Shown piece after piece: positions 13,201 to 25,571 of a stretch of DNA of 64,000 nucleotides (positions within the stretch are counted from its first letter, which is position 1; each line of letters opens with the position of its first letter). The stretch covers positions 41,153,898 through 41,217,897 of the forward strand of contig OX359275.1 of assembly GCA_947179155.2 (NCBI GenBank). Direction: 5' to 3'. The notes beneath the pieces are model-generated. The model searched no databases, had not been told where the DNA came from, and saw only the letters and a list, made by a program, of their open reading frames with translations. Origin of the DNA: Hedera helix (taxonomy: Eukaryota; Streptophyta; Magnoliopsida; Apiales; Araliaceae). The position numbers and the translations under genes are program-made.

Positions 13201-15534
13201 ATACATATGTGTGTGTGTGTGTAGGCACACACACTCACACAAATACATTTAGTTCATCACATGATGAGAATTGAGAGAGAGACACACACCGTGATAAGGA
13301 CATTTCACCATTGCATTAGATAATTTATCAACATTTAGTGCTTAAGGAACAAGGTATAAAGAATATGATCCGAGTTTCATGTACCTTCCTGTTGAACCAT
13401 ATGCAAATATTGTTGCATTAAGACCTTGAATGACCCCAGCAACAGTAGTAGATATACTTCTCTTGTAGACATTCTGGATATGTGTTCACCGTTAAATTAA
13501 TGAACAATCAAATTTAAACAAACTGAAAACACTAAAATCTCAAATTGCATATGATATATATTTCATACATATGTTATAATTTCTGAGCTTGTCAGGTCAA
13601 AGCCCTTCTAGAGTAACCAACATGGTGTACAAGTACAACTCGTTTGTCTTTTTCCTGATAATTAGTCCACACTTTTTTTTACAGCAAAAGCCAATATTAT
13701 CTTCATAATATGAATTGATTCAAATTTATAAATGTTAAGGGATCTGTAACTTACTAACAACAATCATTAATGCCTTAAGTTTATGAGATTGAACGTTGCA
13801 GGGAAAAATAGGAACATAAAAAGTGTATTCACTTTGCATTCATTCAAACTGGTACTAAAGATATCAAAACTTTAATTAGCAAAAAAAATAATAATAAAAT
13901 AAAAAGCTATCAAAACATTTAATCCTCAGGGTAGACAAGTAACTAGAAGATATTACCAAGAAACCAATCTTCTCCAATATCTAAAATGGACCAATGGATC
14001 TTGGACAGAGGTTTCCTTTCTTCCCAAATCTTATAACTTCTTTCTATGGTGATAACTTTAAGAACACATTGTCCCCAACCTCGAACATATTTTTCTGATA
14101 ACATTGGACAGTTTGTAATCATTCTCTAATTAATTGCACTTTGTCGGAAGTGATTTAAATTAACTAAGGGCTTAAGGGCCAAGCAACTTCCTTTCACCAA
14201 CATTGTCCCAACATATTTGAGATCTACATTTTCTTCCATACAACACCTCGTATGGTGCCATCCTGATACATGCTTAAATTTCGATTAGTGACAATTGATC
14301 ATTCCAACTACTATGCAGATTCAATACGTAGGCACATAACAAGTCTTCTAACATCTAAATCGTCCTTTCAGATTGTCCATCAATTTGAGGATGAAAAAAC
14401 ATGACACTTGCGATAAAATTAAGGGAGTAATTTGAACAGCGTGTTAAACTAGTTTGTAAAGTATGCAGGTACTTTTTGCCAGCTATCAATGACTGATCCC
14501 ACCTCCATCCAAGTTTAGTACCTTAAGGGTAAGGGAGCAGTAACCCTACGCGGAGCGCTACAGAATTAAACAATGAAAAGGAGGAAAGTAAACACAAAAT
14601 TTAACTGATTTGGAAATTCATCATCAGAATGAAGGAACCAAAACCCCATAAGTTCTTCAGAGACACTGGTTATTGAAAAAGGTATTTAGAGGCAATGAAA
14701 ATCTGTTGATTAATTTGCTTCTACTCAGCCTCGCGGAAGGGTGCAAAGTTGGAGATAAGCGCATGAAAGATCAATAATAATAGGTATAAAAGAAATATGG
14801 AATAGTGTTTAAAGATTAATTCCTCTACATATTCGTAAACCAATTGGAAGTTATATGTAACATGACTGAAAATGAATAACCTGGCACATCTACAAGTTTC
14901 TTAAATAATAACGGAAAACATATTCACAGGGTTAGAAAACCTGAAAAAGAAAACTATACGGGCACAGTCTTATCTTCTTCTCTTTTTTTTGAACAAGCAA
15001 CAGGAGAATTGTTGGACATCAAAACAGCCAAAAGCAAATGATCCAAAAAAGAAGAAATGGGCAATACTAACCGAATTTGTAGAGTTGGGGCCAAATGCAT
15101 AATCAAAAGAATATCTTCTGTCTTTTGTCCGATTTTGTATGCGATCAAGATAGTCCTTTGACAAGTCAGGGTCTAAAACAAGTACATCCTGGAATTGCCA
15201 TTCTCACGCAACTTACAAAACATCTTTATTAAAGAGATGAACAATTAACCTTATATATATGACATTAAGTCCAAACACAATTTATTGTGGCCCTGTAGAA
15301 AATCTCACCTTATCATTATTCACTCTGACTATATCACGACCTCGTTCTCTGACTGTTAGTGGCCTACATTTCACTGCAACCTATGGCCAACAATTTCTTA
15401 GTTGAAACTAAATAAAGACTGTAAACAGAGAAAGCTAACAAGGACATTAAAATACAGCAGAGGCTACTTAAGGGAAAAAGACTAACCGTGAGGGTTGTGG
15501 TTCTCTTAGCAGCAGGAGCTCTAATAGTTGGCAT
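7254..15534 (-). CDS. KIN8A: Kinesin-like protein KIN-8A (kinesin-8 microtubule motor)
   Basis: Sixteen coding exons give about 825 residues: 15534-15487, 15380-15309, 15188-15072, 13473-13385, 12754-12610, 12523-12428, 11635-11544, 11196-11095, 10999-10853, 10787-10637, 9970-9908, 9822-9586, 9029-8925, 8838-8725, 8335-7727 and 7544-7254 (TAG stop). Every junction keeps phase. The motor core is complete: P-loop GSTGSGKT (105-112, split by intron 4), switch I NETSSRSH (215-222) and switch II LVDLAGSE (248-255). A predicted coiled-coil region (about 360-530) and a polar tail follow. The start MPTIRAPAAK and the tail motif MANTELQFEMAMRDQ match Arabidopsis KIN-8A (about 813 residues) as I remember it. 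Kinesin-8 motors are usually plus-end-directed and limit microtubule length; the plant role is less settled. Intron 3 (1.6 kb) contains a gypsy relic. Confidence 0.95.
13956..14415 (-). pseudogene. Ty3/gypsy retrotransposon pol relic (integrase C-terminal part) in KIN-8A intron 3
   Basis: Read on the minus strand, broken frames give HPQIDGQSERTI, MLEDLL, WNDQLSLIE and MAPYEVLYGRKCRS. Further on come FEVGDNVFLKLSP, VIRFGKKGNL and RSIGPF. These follow, in order, the plant gypsy integrase end (HPQTDGQSERTIQTLEDMLRA, MAPFEALYGRRCR, then the VGDxVFLKVSP/GKxGKLSPRFIGPF segment). Stops and frameshifts are frequent, so it is an old non-functional piece. No LTRs were recognised beside it. It lies in the same orientation as the host gene. 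Confidence 0.8.
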
Positions 15535-16323
15535 GTTCAATCAACATTCAGCCCCAACAATATTAAAATTCACTTCGGCACTTTCTAACTCAACAATTTC
15601 ACTTCAACAGTTTAATCAGCCGAAAACCCTAATTGTTTCTGGAAATGTGGGGAAATCACAAACTCAAACTATCAATTAAAACACTACCTCCCAAGAACAA
15701 TCAAAGACAAATCTTATAAAAACTAACGAAATCAGTATCAAAATCCCTTCATTCGCGATGAAGAAAAAAGAAAACTAGCAAGACCAACAAAACTAAACCC
15801 TAAGCTAAAGACCTACAATACTTTTGGATCAAATAATCACATTCTGTGCCGTCTGATATCTAGATTGCTATTATTAGAAAACCAAATGCATTGCCGAAAA
15901 TCATACGGGCATTTTCGAGGTATCAGCACGACATTGCCAAGAATTAGATGAATCCGGAAGATTCTAAAAAACCATAAACGAGCCTTTAAAGCGAGAGAGA
16001 GAAATAAAGAGGCTTTAGGTTGAAGAATTGAATGCAATGGGTTCACAGGGTATGGTACAGATAGATAAATTATTATGTATGAAAGTTGTCGACAAGTAGG
16101 AGTAATTTACTAATAGTATTCATTTTAATTCGGTGCAGACGTGGGAATTGAATGCACACGCAGAAGATGACGACAAAGCTTTATGTTTGTTTTAGAATTT
16201 GTAATACCACTAACTGGAGTAGTATTTGTATTCTATATCCGCCTAGCTAGCTAGCTGGTGGGGTGGCCCTTCTGACTCGCGAAGTTTCTGGTTTTTCTTT
16301 TGGATCTTTTTGTGCCATTTTAA

Positions 16324-16379
<56 letters not shown>

Positions 16380-18770
16380 GTAGCATGCATTTGTAAAACC
16401 ATGATCTTTATAAAAGAAAATTATTTTTTGAATTTATTTCTAGCATTAGTTAGTATTAATGGTAAAATAATACTCAATCGAAATAATAGATTAAAATTTG
16501 CATGTCATTTTATAATTTAAAAATAAAAATATAATTTTAATATTCGAAAATACAAAGATATCTTTAGTAAGAGAACATATTTGGATATTTGTGATTATTA
16601 TTTAGTATATAATTTAATCTCATAAACAAATAACTAAAGTTTGTGAATCATCATCACATATCATCAATGATTTTGTGAGTTTTATAGATTTTGGACAAGG
16701 ACGTACCAGCTGATGATATTTTCTTGTTTGGGCAGCAGACAGTAAGCGACGGGAGAATCTTTGCAAGGAAACGTTTGGTTGAAGGAATCTTTGATAGTAC
16801 ACCAACTATGAACGAGTGGAGTGATATTTTGTAGGGTATGTAACTAACTAATTGGGAGTGTGACAGAATTTCAAATTAGGTCAATAATTATTTTATTTTA
16901 AATGTCTTGTGCATGTAAAAGTCATCCGTAACTAAATAACTTTCCATTTTATTGGGTCTTACGTAACTAGCATACCTTTAGCATACCTTCATTGGCAAAA
17001 TAAACTTCACAGTTTGAATTAAGCATTCACTCAAACAAAATTAATTTTAGGGGTTAAATTATTATTATTATTTTTACTTTTTTGGTAGGAAGGGGGTGAG
17101 GAATGATAAAAGCATTCACAGCGTTACTCCTCCTACTTTCTTACAACTGATAAGTAATGAAGAGCCTGTTTTGAAGCATGATGCCTGTATTATACACCAT
17201 GAAAGAAAGAAAGAAAGAGAGATATGTTACGACCTTGAGCTAACTAAGAAAGAGAGATATGTTATCTTTGACGACAACCACCATAAAAGAATTTCTTCTC
17301 GCCTTAAATAATCAAAAGTTGATAACTGAAAAACGATCTCATACTTAAACCAACCTAACAAAGGTTGATTTTGCATTCTACTCTGAATTGCCACCATAAA
17401 ATTGATAACAATATATCAACAGGTTGCAAACTCCCTTTCCTTTCCAGAAATTCAAACCTTTTTTTTCCTTGTCAAATGATGGTCAAAAAACACAAGATGT
17501 GGGTCAATGTTCAAGGGATTTATAGAGCAAAGGTAAGCTATCAAACAAAGAAGGGATGATAAAATTCTGATCAGGTGGTGGTAGAAATTACTGTAAACAT
17601 TATATACGACTCATGTGAAGCTCCTTGGCATATATAAATCACATATATAAATCTAAAATGGCCAAATTTTAAAATGTCATTAAAATTAGCCTCCATATCA
17701 CTGCCATCGCCATCATCAGTAAGTTTATTGGGATTATATCTGCAAATAAAATCTCCAGCTAGTTATTTATACCAAACCAAACCAATTACCCTTTCAATTT
17801 AAATTACTACCCCATAATTTATCAGGGCTACTTTTCCAGTAAGAATAAGATTCTCATTTTATTAAAATTATCATTTTTAGTTTTGTCAATATAAAATCTA
17901 AAAACTATTACGAATAATGAGATTTATTGTTTTAAATTTTTTACTAAATGATACAAATTTATATTTGAAGTTATCTTTAATCGATATTTAAAAAGTCAAT
18001 ATCTCTTCGATGAAAATTAAAAATTGAGTAAGACTGATAGAAAAGGAAGTGATGATGTGAAATGTATTAGAAGTCTAACAAGACTAATACTCTCAGGATT
18101 GTCAAAACATACATTGATTTTAGACGATGATGTAGCAAAATTGTACAAGGCATTGAGCATCGCTACTGCATATCCTTGTATGACTTCGTGTAATTATTGA
18201 CCTACTAAGTTATAGAGGTTGTAGTTATACCCAGTTGCACCAGACACAAATTTCATTTGTACCAGTCAGTATCTTGAATAGCTTTTGTATTCTTGTTCAA
18301 GTCGCCATTACTTAGATCTTTAACAAATGTCATTGATAATGAATTTTTAAAATCACCGTTTTACAAATATATTTCTACTTTTACTTGTCAATCGAATTAG
18401 ACAAAAAATATGGATTACCTAAGGTTAGGTTATTCCTTTGGGTTTTAGGTGGTGTTTGATATGGGCAGAAAAAGAGAGAACAGTGCTCAAAACCAATGAA
18501 ATGATAAAACTAACCCCCGCCCTTTCCATTTTTTTACTATTAAGCTTTGACAACAACAGAACCATATTTGTTTCTCGCCCTCCTTTGAAAGTGAAACTAT
18601 TCTAAGGCGCTCGGAGGGAAGGGAAACAAATATTACATATTAAATAAGCTTGAACTGAACAACATAAAGATTACATCCATCTGCATGCTAGTACTAGGTC
18701 ATCACTTATTTCATTGCATTTAATTCCAAACTTCTACCAGAGTTCAGTTCTCTTCTTTCTCCACACCAGC
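15535..18770. other. Region between KIN-8A start and PCK stop
   Basis: It holds the KIN-8A 5'UTR and promoter side (roughly 15.5-16.2 kb), a (TA)n tract at 16328-16376 and AT-rich sequence. No coding similarity was recognised. Short ORFs at 16620-16805 and 17096-17559 look like chance frames. The last few hundred bases before 18771 should include the PCK 3'UTR. Confidence 0.5.
16328..16376. repeat. (TA)n microsatellite
   Basis: About 24 uninterrupted TA units roughly 0.8 kb upstream of the KIN-8A start codon. Confidence 0.95.
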
Positions 18771-19662
18771 TCAGAATATAGGACCAGCAGCAAGGATTTC
18801 CTCTGCCAGCTTCTTGTCCTTGCCAATCTTGTGGTTGGTAAACACCTCAAAGTTCCTCTTGAACAGACCAGCAAGCTTCAGCAGTGTTTCCTTGTAAGCC
18901 TTCTTATCGGACCACTGCATTCATAAATCATTCAACACTTGTAAAAATAAAAATGCATCTACACTACACATTTGCAACATATATTAGAGGAAAGAAGGGA
19001 AAATCTTAAGGATATCAGCCAACTAACAGTGTTCACGGGATCCAGGATTTCTGAAGGCACACCCTCGACTTCAGTTGGGATTTCGAGCCCAAAAACGTCG
19101 GTCTTCTTGTAATTTGCCTTCAAAAGGCTGCCAGAGTGTATTGCATCAATAATTTTTCTGGTGTATGCCAACTTCATACGGCTACCCGAGCCATAGCTGC
19201 AGAATGAACAAAATATGGATGATTTTGATAACATGTTTGCGTAAACGCAGACTAATTATTTTCTCTGTACTCTCACTTCATACCTTCCACCAGACCATCC
19301 AGTGTTGACGAGCCATCCTGTTGCTCCATGCTTCTCCATTTTTGTAGCGAGCATCGCGGCATACTTGGTAGGATGCAACATAATAAAAGCTGCACCAAAG
19401 CAGGCTGAGAATGTTGCCAGGGGCTCCTTCACACCTTCCTCAGTGCCAGCCACCTATACTTGGATCATAAACAATTAATAAATAATGTTGTCGAATTTTA
19501 GTTTTTGCATTATCTTTTCTCTAGTAATAATCACGCTCCACGGTAATACTAGTCAACATCTTGGGAGGGTCTTGATAGGTCAACTAATACTAAATTTTTA
19601 CCCAAAAGCAAAGTAATGGAGTAGGTAGTTTTTGAGTTTTTCCATACTGAGCTACGTACCAG

Positions 19663-19694
<32 letters not shown>

Positions 19695-22600
19695 TCTGTG
19701 CCATGTTTAGCTTGCTCACAGGTGGGAGAACACCAAATGCATCACATGCTAAAAGTATGACATTCTTTGGATGTGGACCAACACATGGGATCTTAGCATT
19801 TGGAATGTACTCGATGGGGTAAGCAGCACGAGTGTTCTCTGCATTGAAAATAAAAGAGATGAACAATTTCTAATACATCATATGCGATGAAGAGAAAAAG
19901 CTTTTGATACATCTAGTTATAGACTGAATGTATTATAGCCCTAATTTATCTCAAAGATTTTTTTTTAAACACTGTTTCACTCTTTATATTACAAAATATG
20001 TTCATCAAAAGCGATCATTGTTTACTCTAACATATTCCCCATTATACTTCTATTTCTGATAATTATGTTGCCTATAACTGTTGTCGGATTCAAGCTTTAC
20101 GTCCTTTGTTCCTAGTCAATCAATGGATAGTCGATAAGATCTGACCAACGCTAGCAAATTTTACAATGAGAAGATCTCATCTGCGTGCATTGTCATCACT
20201 ACAGGGGATATAACCAGTGCAGTCAACGATAATTGCAATACCTGTGACTGATTTCTCTTCATATTCCACCTCTCTCGTATGTTCATCAAACACCACATTT
20301 TCCAACACTGCCAAGAAGAAGCAATAAAAACTGTTAATAGGTCAACCAATACCAAACTACAACAAATAAATTTCAAAAAGAATGAATTTGGAACACGTGG
20401 CTTATTCATTTAATTTGATTTCCTCTGTACTCATACCTTTTAAATTAGAAAAAGGATGTTTTCTTAAAATAAATTCCCAATGCCTGATTAGATTGTTAAA
20501 GCAAGGAGAAGAGAATTAGGAATGTACCAGTCCCAAACTTGATAGCATTCCAGATATCAGGCTCCTTCTCACTAGAAAGATCAATACACTTAGCATAGCA
20601 ACCACCTTCAATATTTGACACGCCATTATCACTCCAACAATGTTCATCATCTCCAATTAAGTACCGATTGTGATCAGTAGACAGAGTTGTCTTTCCGGTA
20701 CCTAAAAATAACAAATGAAACTCATCAAAAAACATTGCATACCATCTTAAAGAAGCAACATAGTCGTATGCCCCAATCAAACAAGTCGTACAGAGAGAGA
20801 GAGAGAGAAGAGAGTAATATCAGTTGGCCGGGTATGAAGCCACATCGGAACGATGATCCGATGATACTTTACCTGACAATCCAAAGAAGAGGGCAACATC
20901 TCCATCTTTGCCCATATTGCAGCCAGAATGAAGGGAGAGGATTTGACGCTTAGGCATGAGATAGTGCATTACACTGAAAAGACCCTTCTTCATTTCCCCG
21001 GCGTACTGAGTGCCGAGGATGACCATTTCTCTTCTACCAAGGTTTAAATCTATGCTAGTAGAGGATGTCATATAATGTGTATAACGGTTACACGGGAACT
21101 GTCCGGCATTATATATAGTGAAGTCCGGAGTACCGAAATTCTCCAGCTCTTCAGGTGTGGGTCGGATACACCTGCCACCCACCCAGTTATGGAATTGTAC
21201 AATGAACTAATACACCATCGTAATGCTTTGTTATACCTTTAACTTTCATGCATTCATGTCTTTGTTCCTCAACTAAATTTTTTATCAAGGAATTATGATA
21301 GTCAAGATTTGAGAATTAAGACTATGTCAACGTTAAAGAAACTTATCTGGCAGGGCTTAGAACCATAGATCTTGGTGCAAGGCTATAAGCCTATAAACAC
21401 AAAACAAGTACTTCATGTTAAATGTTCAATCATTTGTTCCATTTACTTACATGTTATGCATGAACAAGGAATGGTAAGCTCTGGCAGAAACTATCCGGAC
21501 TTTGATTCGGTTCTCTGGATCCCAGTTCAGAAATTGATCGTTGACAAAGACCTGAAATATCATTAGTACCGTTAGAGTCGATGGTTTCTCATTCTACAAA
21601 CAACTACAAAAATTGAAGCAACTTTAGCACAATTGATTATTTCAATTGGAGTTGATTCATCTTCAAAAAATACTTGAAAGAATATGTTTCACTGCATCAT
21701 TCTAGCTTAATCTAATAAATTTGAGCAATCTTATACACCAATTTGTTGTTGATTAGGCAACATTTCAGTTATGTTATGGGCACCATTCACGGTCTCCACT
21801 CATCACCTCACCGTGGTAGCTGGGTAGATCCACAACAGATCATGAAAATTATGTCACATACACAACGCAACAAAAACAGAGAATGCACAATCATGAACTG
21901 GATTGTCGTACTTGTAATCAATTAACTAGCACGGAACATTGAGAGGAGCATACATATGAAAAGAAAGGGATTGACTTCAAAGTCTCTTGACTCTATTTTC
22001 AATTCCTCCTTTTTTCTTTTTTAAAGAATTTAAGATATGTCATTTTTTTATCCAGGAAGGGTAACCGACCACCATATGAGCTTCAAGCTGGTGTGAACTA
22101 GAATTATAAATTAACCGACCACCATATGAGCTTCAAGCTGGTGTTATGGGCACCATTCACGGTCTCCACTCATCACCTCGCCGTGGTAGCTGGGTAGATC
22201 CACAACAGATCATGAAAATTATGTCACATACACAACGCAACAAAAACAGAGAATGCACAATCATGAACTGGATTGTTGTACTTGTAATCAATTAACTAGC
22301 ACGGAACATTGAGAGGAGCATACATATGAAAAGAAAGGGATTGACTTCAAAGTCTCTTGACTCTATTTTCAATTCCTCTTTTTTTCTTTTTTAAAGAATT
22401 TAAGATATGTCATTTTTTATCCAGGAAGGGTAACCGACCACCATATGAGCTTCAAGCTGGTGTGAACTAGAATTATAAATTAACTTCAAAATCTTAGTTT
22501 AGAACGTATCTATTTGTTGTAAATTTTATCTGACAAATTTTGACTTTACAAGCCATTACAGTGAACCATCAACGATTTACTGAAACAACTAGGTAATCAC

Positions 22601-25456
22601 CATTCCGTAAATTATTCTAATAGTCCCTCATAGCCAGTGGATGGTTGTGATGACCTGTACCAAAGAGCAAGGATGGTAAACATTCCCAGCTTAACCCAAC
22701 AAATCATTGTCCAATATCTTTACATAATCTCAGGCTTAATGGTAGGTGGAAACAAATTTAACTCAGTTGCTAAACTTTTTTCTTAAATTAAATTTCCACC
22801 ATCTTTTACTTAATTTCTGAGGGAAAAACTCTAATTAAAATAACAGAGTAATTAGGATTTCATAAAATGATGGCATAATGGAATCCAATTAAGACTGCCA
22901 AAAGTTAATAGGTGCAAAATTAAAGTTACACAACAGACCGTGGCCTGATTTATTTAAGAGGACAAGTTTAGTCTAAAATTATTTTACCAATAAAAAGACA
23001 TTTGGCCCCCAGTGGTAGGCATTTACCAATAAAAATGACAAGGTGGGTGTGTGTTTAATGAGTCTAATATAGCAAAAGAAAAAAAGGCCAAATGGGGAAA
23101 ATTTGGCAGAACACATAAGAGTGACTTGGGATAGAGGGGGTGGAAGAGGAGAATAAATTAAAGCATCTGAATATGGACAAAACTGCACCTGAGGGGGCCA
23201 ATATAGGAGAAAGACGAAAAAGAGACCATCACTCAGTACAATCTTATCTCCTAAAAATGGATCCGATTAGTATCAAATTAACTTCATGATATGTTTGGCA
23301 ATTGACTAATACAGTGTTGACACGTAGAGAGTGAACACCCGGCCTACATGTCAACACTCTGTTAGTCTATTTCCCAACTTATCATGAAGTTAACTCTATC
23401 CTAACCCCCTAAAAAGGAATGACATTGTCACAAAAATCACCTTTTTGTTGATCCGTCTTTTATCAATTGAGGAGGTGGGTCATGGGTGGGGTTCTACTGT
23501 ATTAATCAATCTTCTTCGATTGGTTGAGTAGTTTTGTTTTTGTCATGACATTATGATCAAAATATGAAGCTACTGAAAAAGTGGAATAAGAATGAATTGA
23601 AATACTACCTTGTCTAAGGAATTGAGATAATCAACCGCTCTTTCTCTGTTCACCAGAAAGGTGTGCTCGTCCATCTCAATGTTTGGTGAACCCCTGTTGT
23701 ACATATGAATAAATCCATGTTTACGTAATTGAAAGATAAGTTTAGTGCGGGTGTGAGCGCGTGAGAGAGAAAGAGGAATTAAGGTCTACGTACTTTCCCC
23801 ACCAAAGGTCATCCTCGGTAGAATCATCCCTGACGACGCGCTTATCCTTGGGAGACCGACCAGTTTTGGCCCCGGAGAGTGTGGCCAACGCTCCACTGGA
23901 CGTAATGAAGGAGCCTTTCTCATACTTAATCGCCTGCTCGTACAGCTCTGCAACCAATTAAACTACCAATTTAATTAATAGCCGTAAAAGAAAAAAAAGA
24001 AAGGAATGAAATTGATGAAAGAATTACCCGCGGGAGAGAGATTGTAGAGGACATGGGTAAATTTGAGAGAGCTGTCGCTGACACTAATGGTGGGGGGAGC
24101 GACGGTGAAATGGTGGTGATGAGAGGAGATCACCTTTGGGGTCTCTGAATTTCTTTTGGCTGGGTCACCCTTTACGACGTTGGGTCCGGTTTCTCTCGTC
24201 AGCGATGCCAATGAGTTACTGCTTGGAGTATTTGTAATTTTTAGTTTACCAGAAGGATACGTACAGTATATTACTAGTTTATATTAAGATTATTTTTTAT
24301 TTTTCAGTTGTATAGATAGATATGATGAGGTAGCTCATAGTTGACATAAGAATACTTATACATTTATTTATTTTTTTAATTAATTTTTTTATTAAATTAT
24401 AAGATAAATGAATGTGATTCTATTTTAATTCATTTTTAACTTAAGAGTATGGTTTATCTCATTTTATTTATTTTATATACAGATAAAAAAAATTAGTAAA
24501 AAAAATAAATAAGTCTAAAAATTTTCTGGACATAAAGAGAGTTATTAGCAATCATGGTAAAAGTATTTTGAAAACAAAATAAATTGATCTTTTGTGAATC
24601 CGGAGAAAGAAAAAAAAAATTAAATTTATGCCAGAAAAGAATGGAAGAGAAAAATAATAATAATTTAAGAGATTATATTATTATTTTGAAATTTTAATAT
24701 GTTATTTAAGATTTTAATAAAATTTCTTCTAAATCTGTTCACGTTTTAGAGGAATTTTTTTATAAAAAAAATTCTCCTTTGCTTTTCTTCTCTTCTAGAA
24801 AAATTCATAAAGAAAGAATTTTGGTTTTCTAATTTCGTAATTTTTTATCTTTTTACTTTTCTTTTCTTTTTCTTTTTGCCCTTAAAATGATACTCCCTTT
24901 AACACATGATTAAAGTTTTTTATTGACTTTTATAATTGAATTAATTATTTTTAAAATTAATAATTAATAATTAAATATATATATTTAAAAAATAAATATT
25001 AAAATTAGTACTAAATTATATATAATTTATAATATTTATAAATTTTATATATATATATATATAATAAATTATTAATTTAATTTTAAAAATTAATAAAAAA
25101 CTTTTATCCTGACGGAGGAGAAGGGAGTATGATAATAGTTAATCAATTAAAATTTAAAAAGTAACTAACATACGGACCAAGAAGAGTCGAAAAATATATG
25201 GGTACCTGATGGACTGGAGCTGCTGCTTCTGGCGTTCTTCTTCAGAAAAGAAAGAAAAAGCACCTTCAATCCCGTTCAAGGGAGTATTAGGCGCTGATTT
25301 CTTTTTTTGGAGAGAGTGAAGCTCGTCTATCGTCTGCGCCTTCACCGGCGCCGAACTATCGTCGTGGCATATTCCATTTGGCCTCGTCTGGATCTTCGCC
25401 AGCCCATTCCTTCCGCCTCCGGCCACGCTTACATTTCCATTACCGTTAGCTGCCAT
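18771..25456 (-). CDS. PCK1: Phosphoenolpyruvate carboxykinase (ATP), PCK
   Basis: Twelve coding exons give about 660 residues (Arabidopsis PCK1: 671): 25456-25206, 24218-24028, 23947-23794, 23693-23609, 21551-21451, 21171-20873, 20701-20528, 20307-20242, 19838-19660, 19453-19284, 19196-19028 and 18914-18771 (TGA). All phases agree. The cytosolic enzyme converts oxaloacetate plus ATP to PEP and CO2 in gluconeogenesis, organic-acid and nitrogen metabolism. Visible signatures are GLSGTGKT (358-365, split by an intron), LIGDDEHCW, GGCYAKCIDLS, ENTRAAYPIEYIPNA, GEMKKGLFSVMHYL and C-terminal EEILAAGPIF. The N-terminus (about 1-90) is the plant-specific, low-complexity extension that in other species is phosphorylated. 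Intron 4 (2.06 kb) carries a tandem duplication and a foldback element; intron 1 carries a MITE. Confidence 0.97.
21772..22484. repeat. Near-identical tandem duplication in PCK intron 4
   Basis: Bases 21772-22115 recur at 22142-22484, offset 370 then 369. I see only a few differences: single-base changes near 21820, 21907 and 22018 and one T fewer in a T run. The 26 bases between the copies (22116-22141) are a third copy of an internal segment, 'gaccaccatatgagcttcaa'. The pattern fits a recent unequal exchange or replication slip. Confidence 0.95.
23251..23415. mobile_element. Foldback MITE, copy 1, in PCK intron 4
   Basis: The two arms are imperfect inverted repeats. Left: 'ttaacttcatgata', then 'agtgttgacacgta'. 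Right, complemented: the same with 'agtgttgacatgta'. Arms are about 70 bases with a loop near 23328-23343. The left arm also resembles the element at 31621-31775 in the same order ('ggatccg', 'acttcatg', 'caatacagtg', 'tgacacg'). Confidence 0.7.
24893..25127. mobile_element. Stowaway-like MITE in PCK intron 1
   Basis: It begins CTCCCTT and ends AAGGGAG, with TA on both sides (24891-24892 and 25128-25129). Subterminal 'aagttttttattgac' on the left is matched by 'aataaaaaactttt' on the right. The interior is almost pure A/T. Confidence 0.75.
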
Positions 25457-25470
25457 TTCGATCGGTGTAC

Positions 25471-25571
25471 CTGCACAATTATATATTTGATTTACCAGTA
25501 CTTGACAATATATATGATCAACACACAAGTACAGATAAAAACAATAGATGGGAAGAAGAGATGTTAATTAC
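25471..25571 (-). other. PCK1: PCK 5'UTR intron (predicted)
   Basis: On the minus strand GTAATTAAC (donor, from 25571) and TTGTGCAG/GTACACC (acceptor, to 25471) bound a 101-base segment. The acceptor lies 14 bases before the PCK start codon. The leader exon would lie just right of 25572. Inferred from splice signals only. Confidence 0.55.

Noticed and set aside
21372..21925. Small plus-strand open frames in the PCK locus
   Set aside because: One is antisense to PCK exon 5 and the other covers the duplicated intron segment; neither has coding signatures.
23794..23800. Alternative PCK exon 3 donor six bases further (TAC/GTAGAC)
   Set aside because: It would put exon 4 in the wrong frame and give an early stop, whereas AA/GTACGT preserves WWGKGSPNIEMDE.
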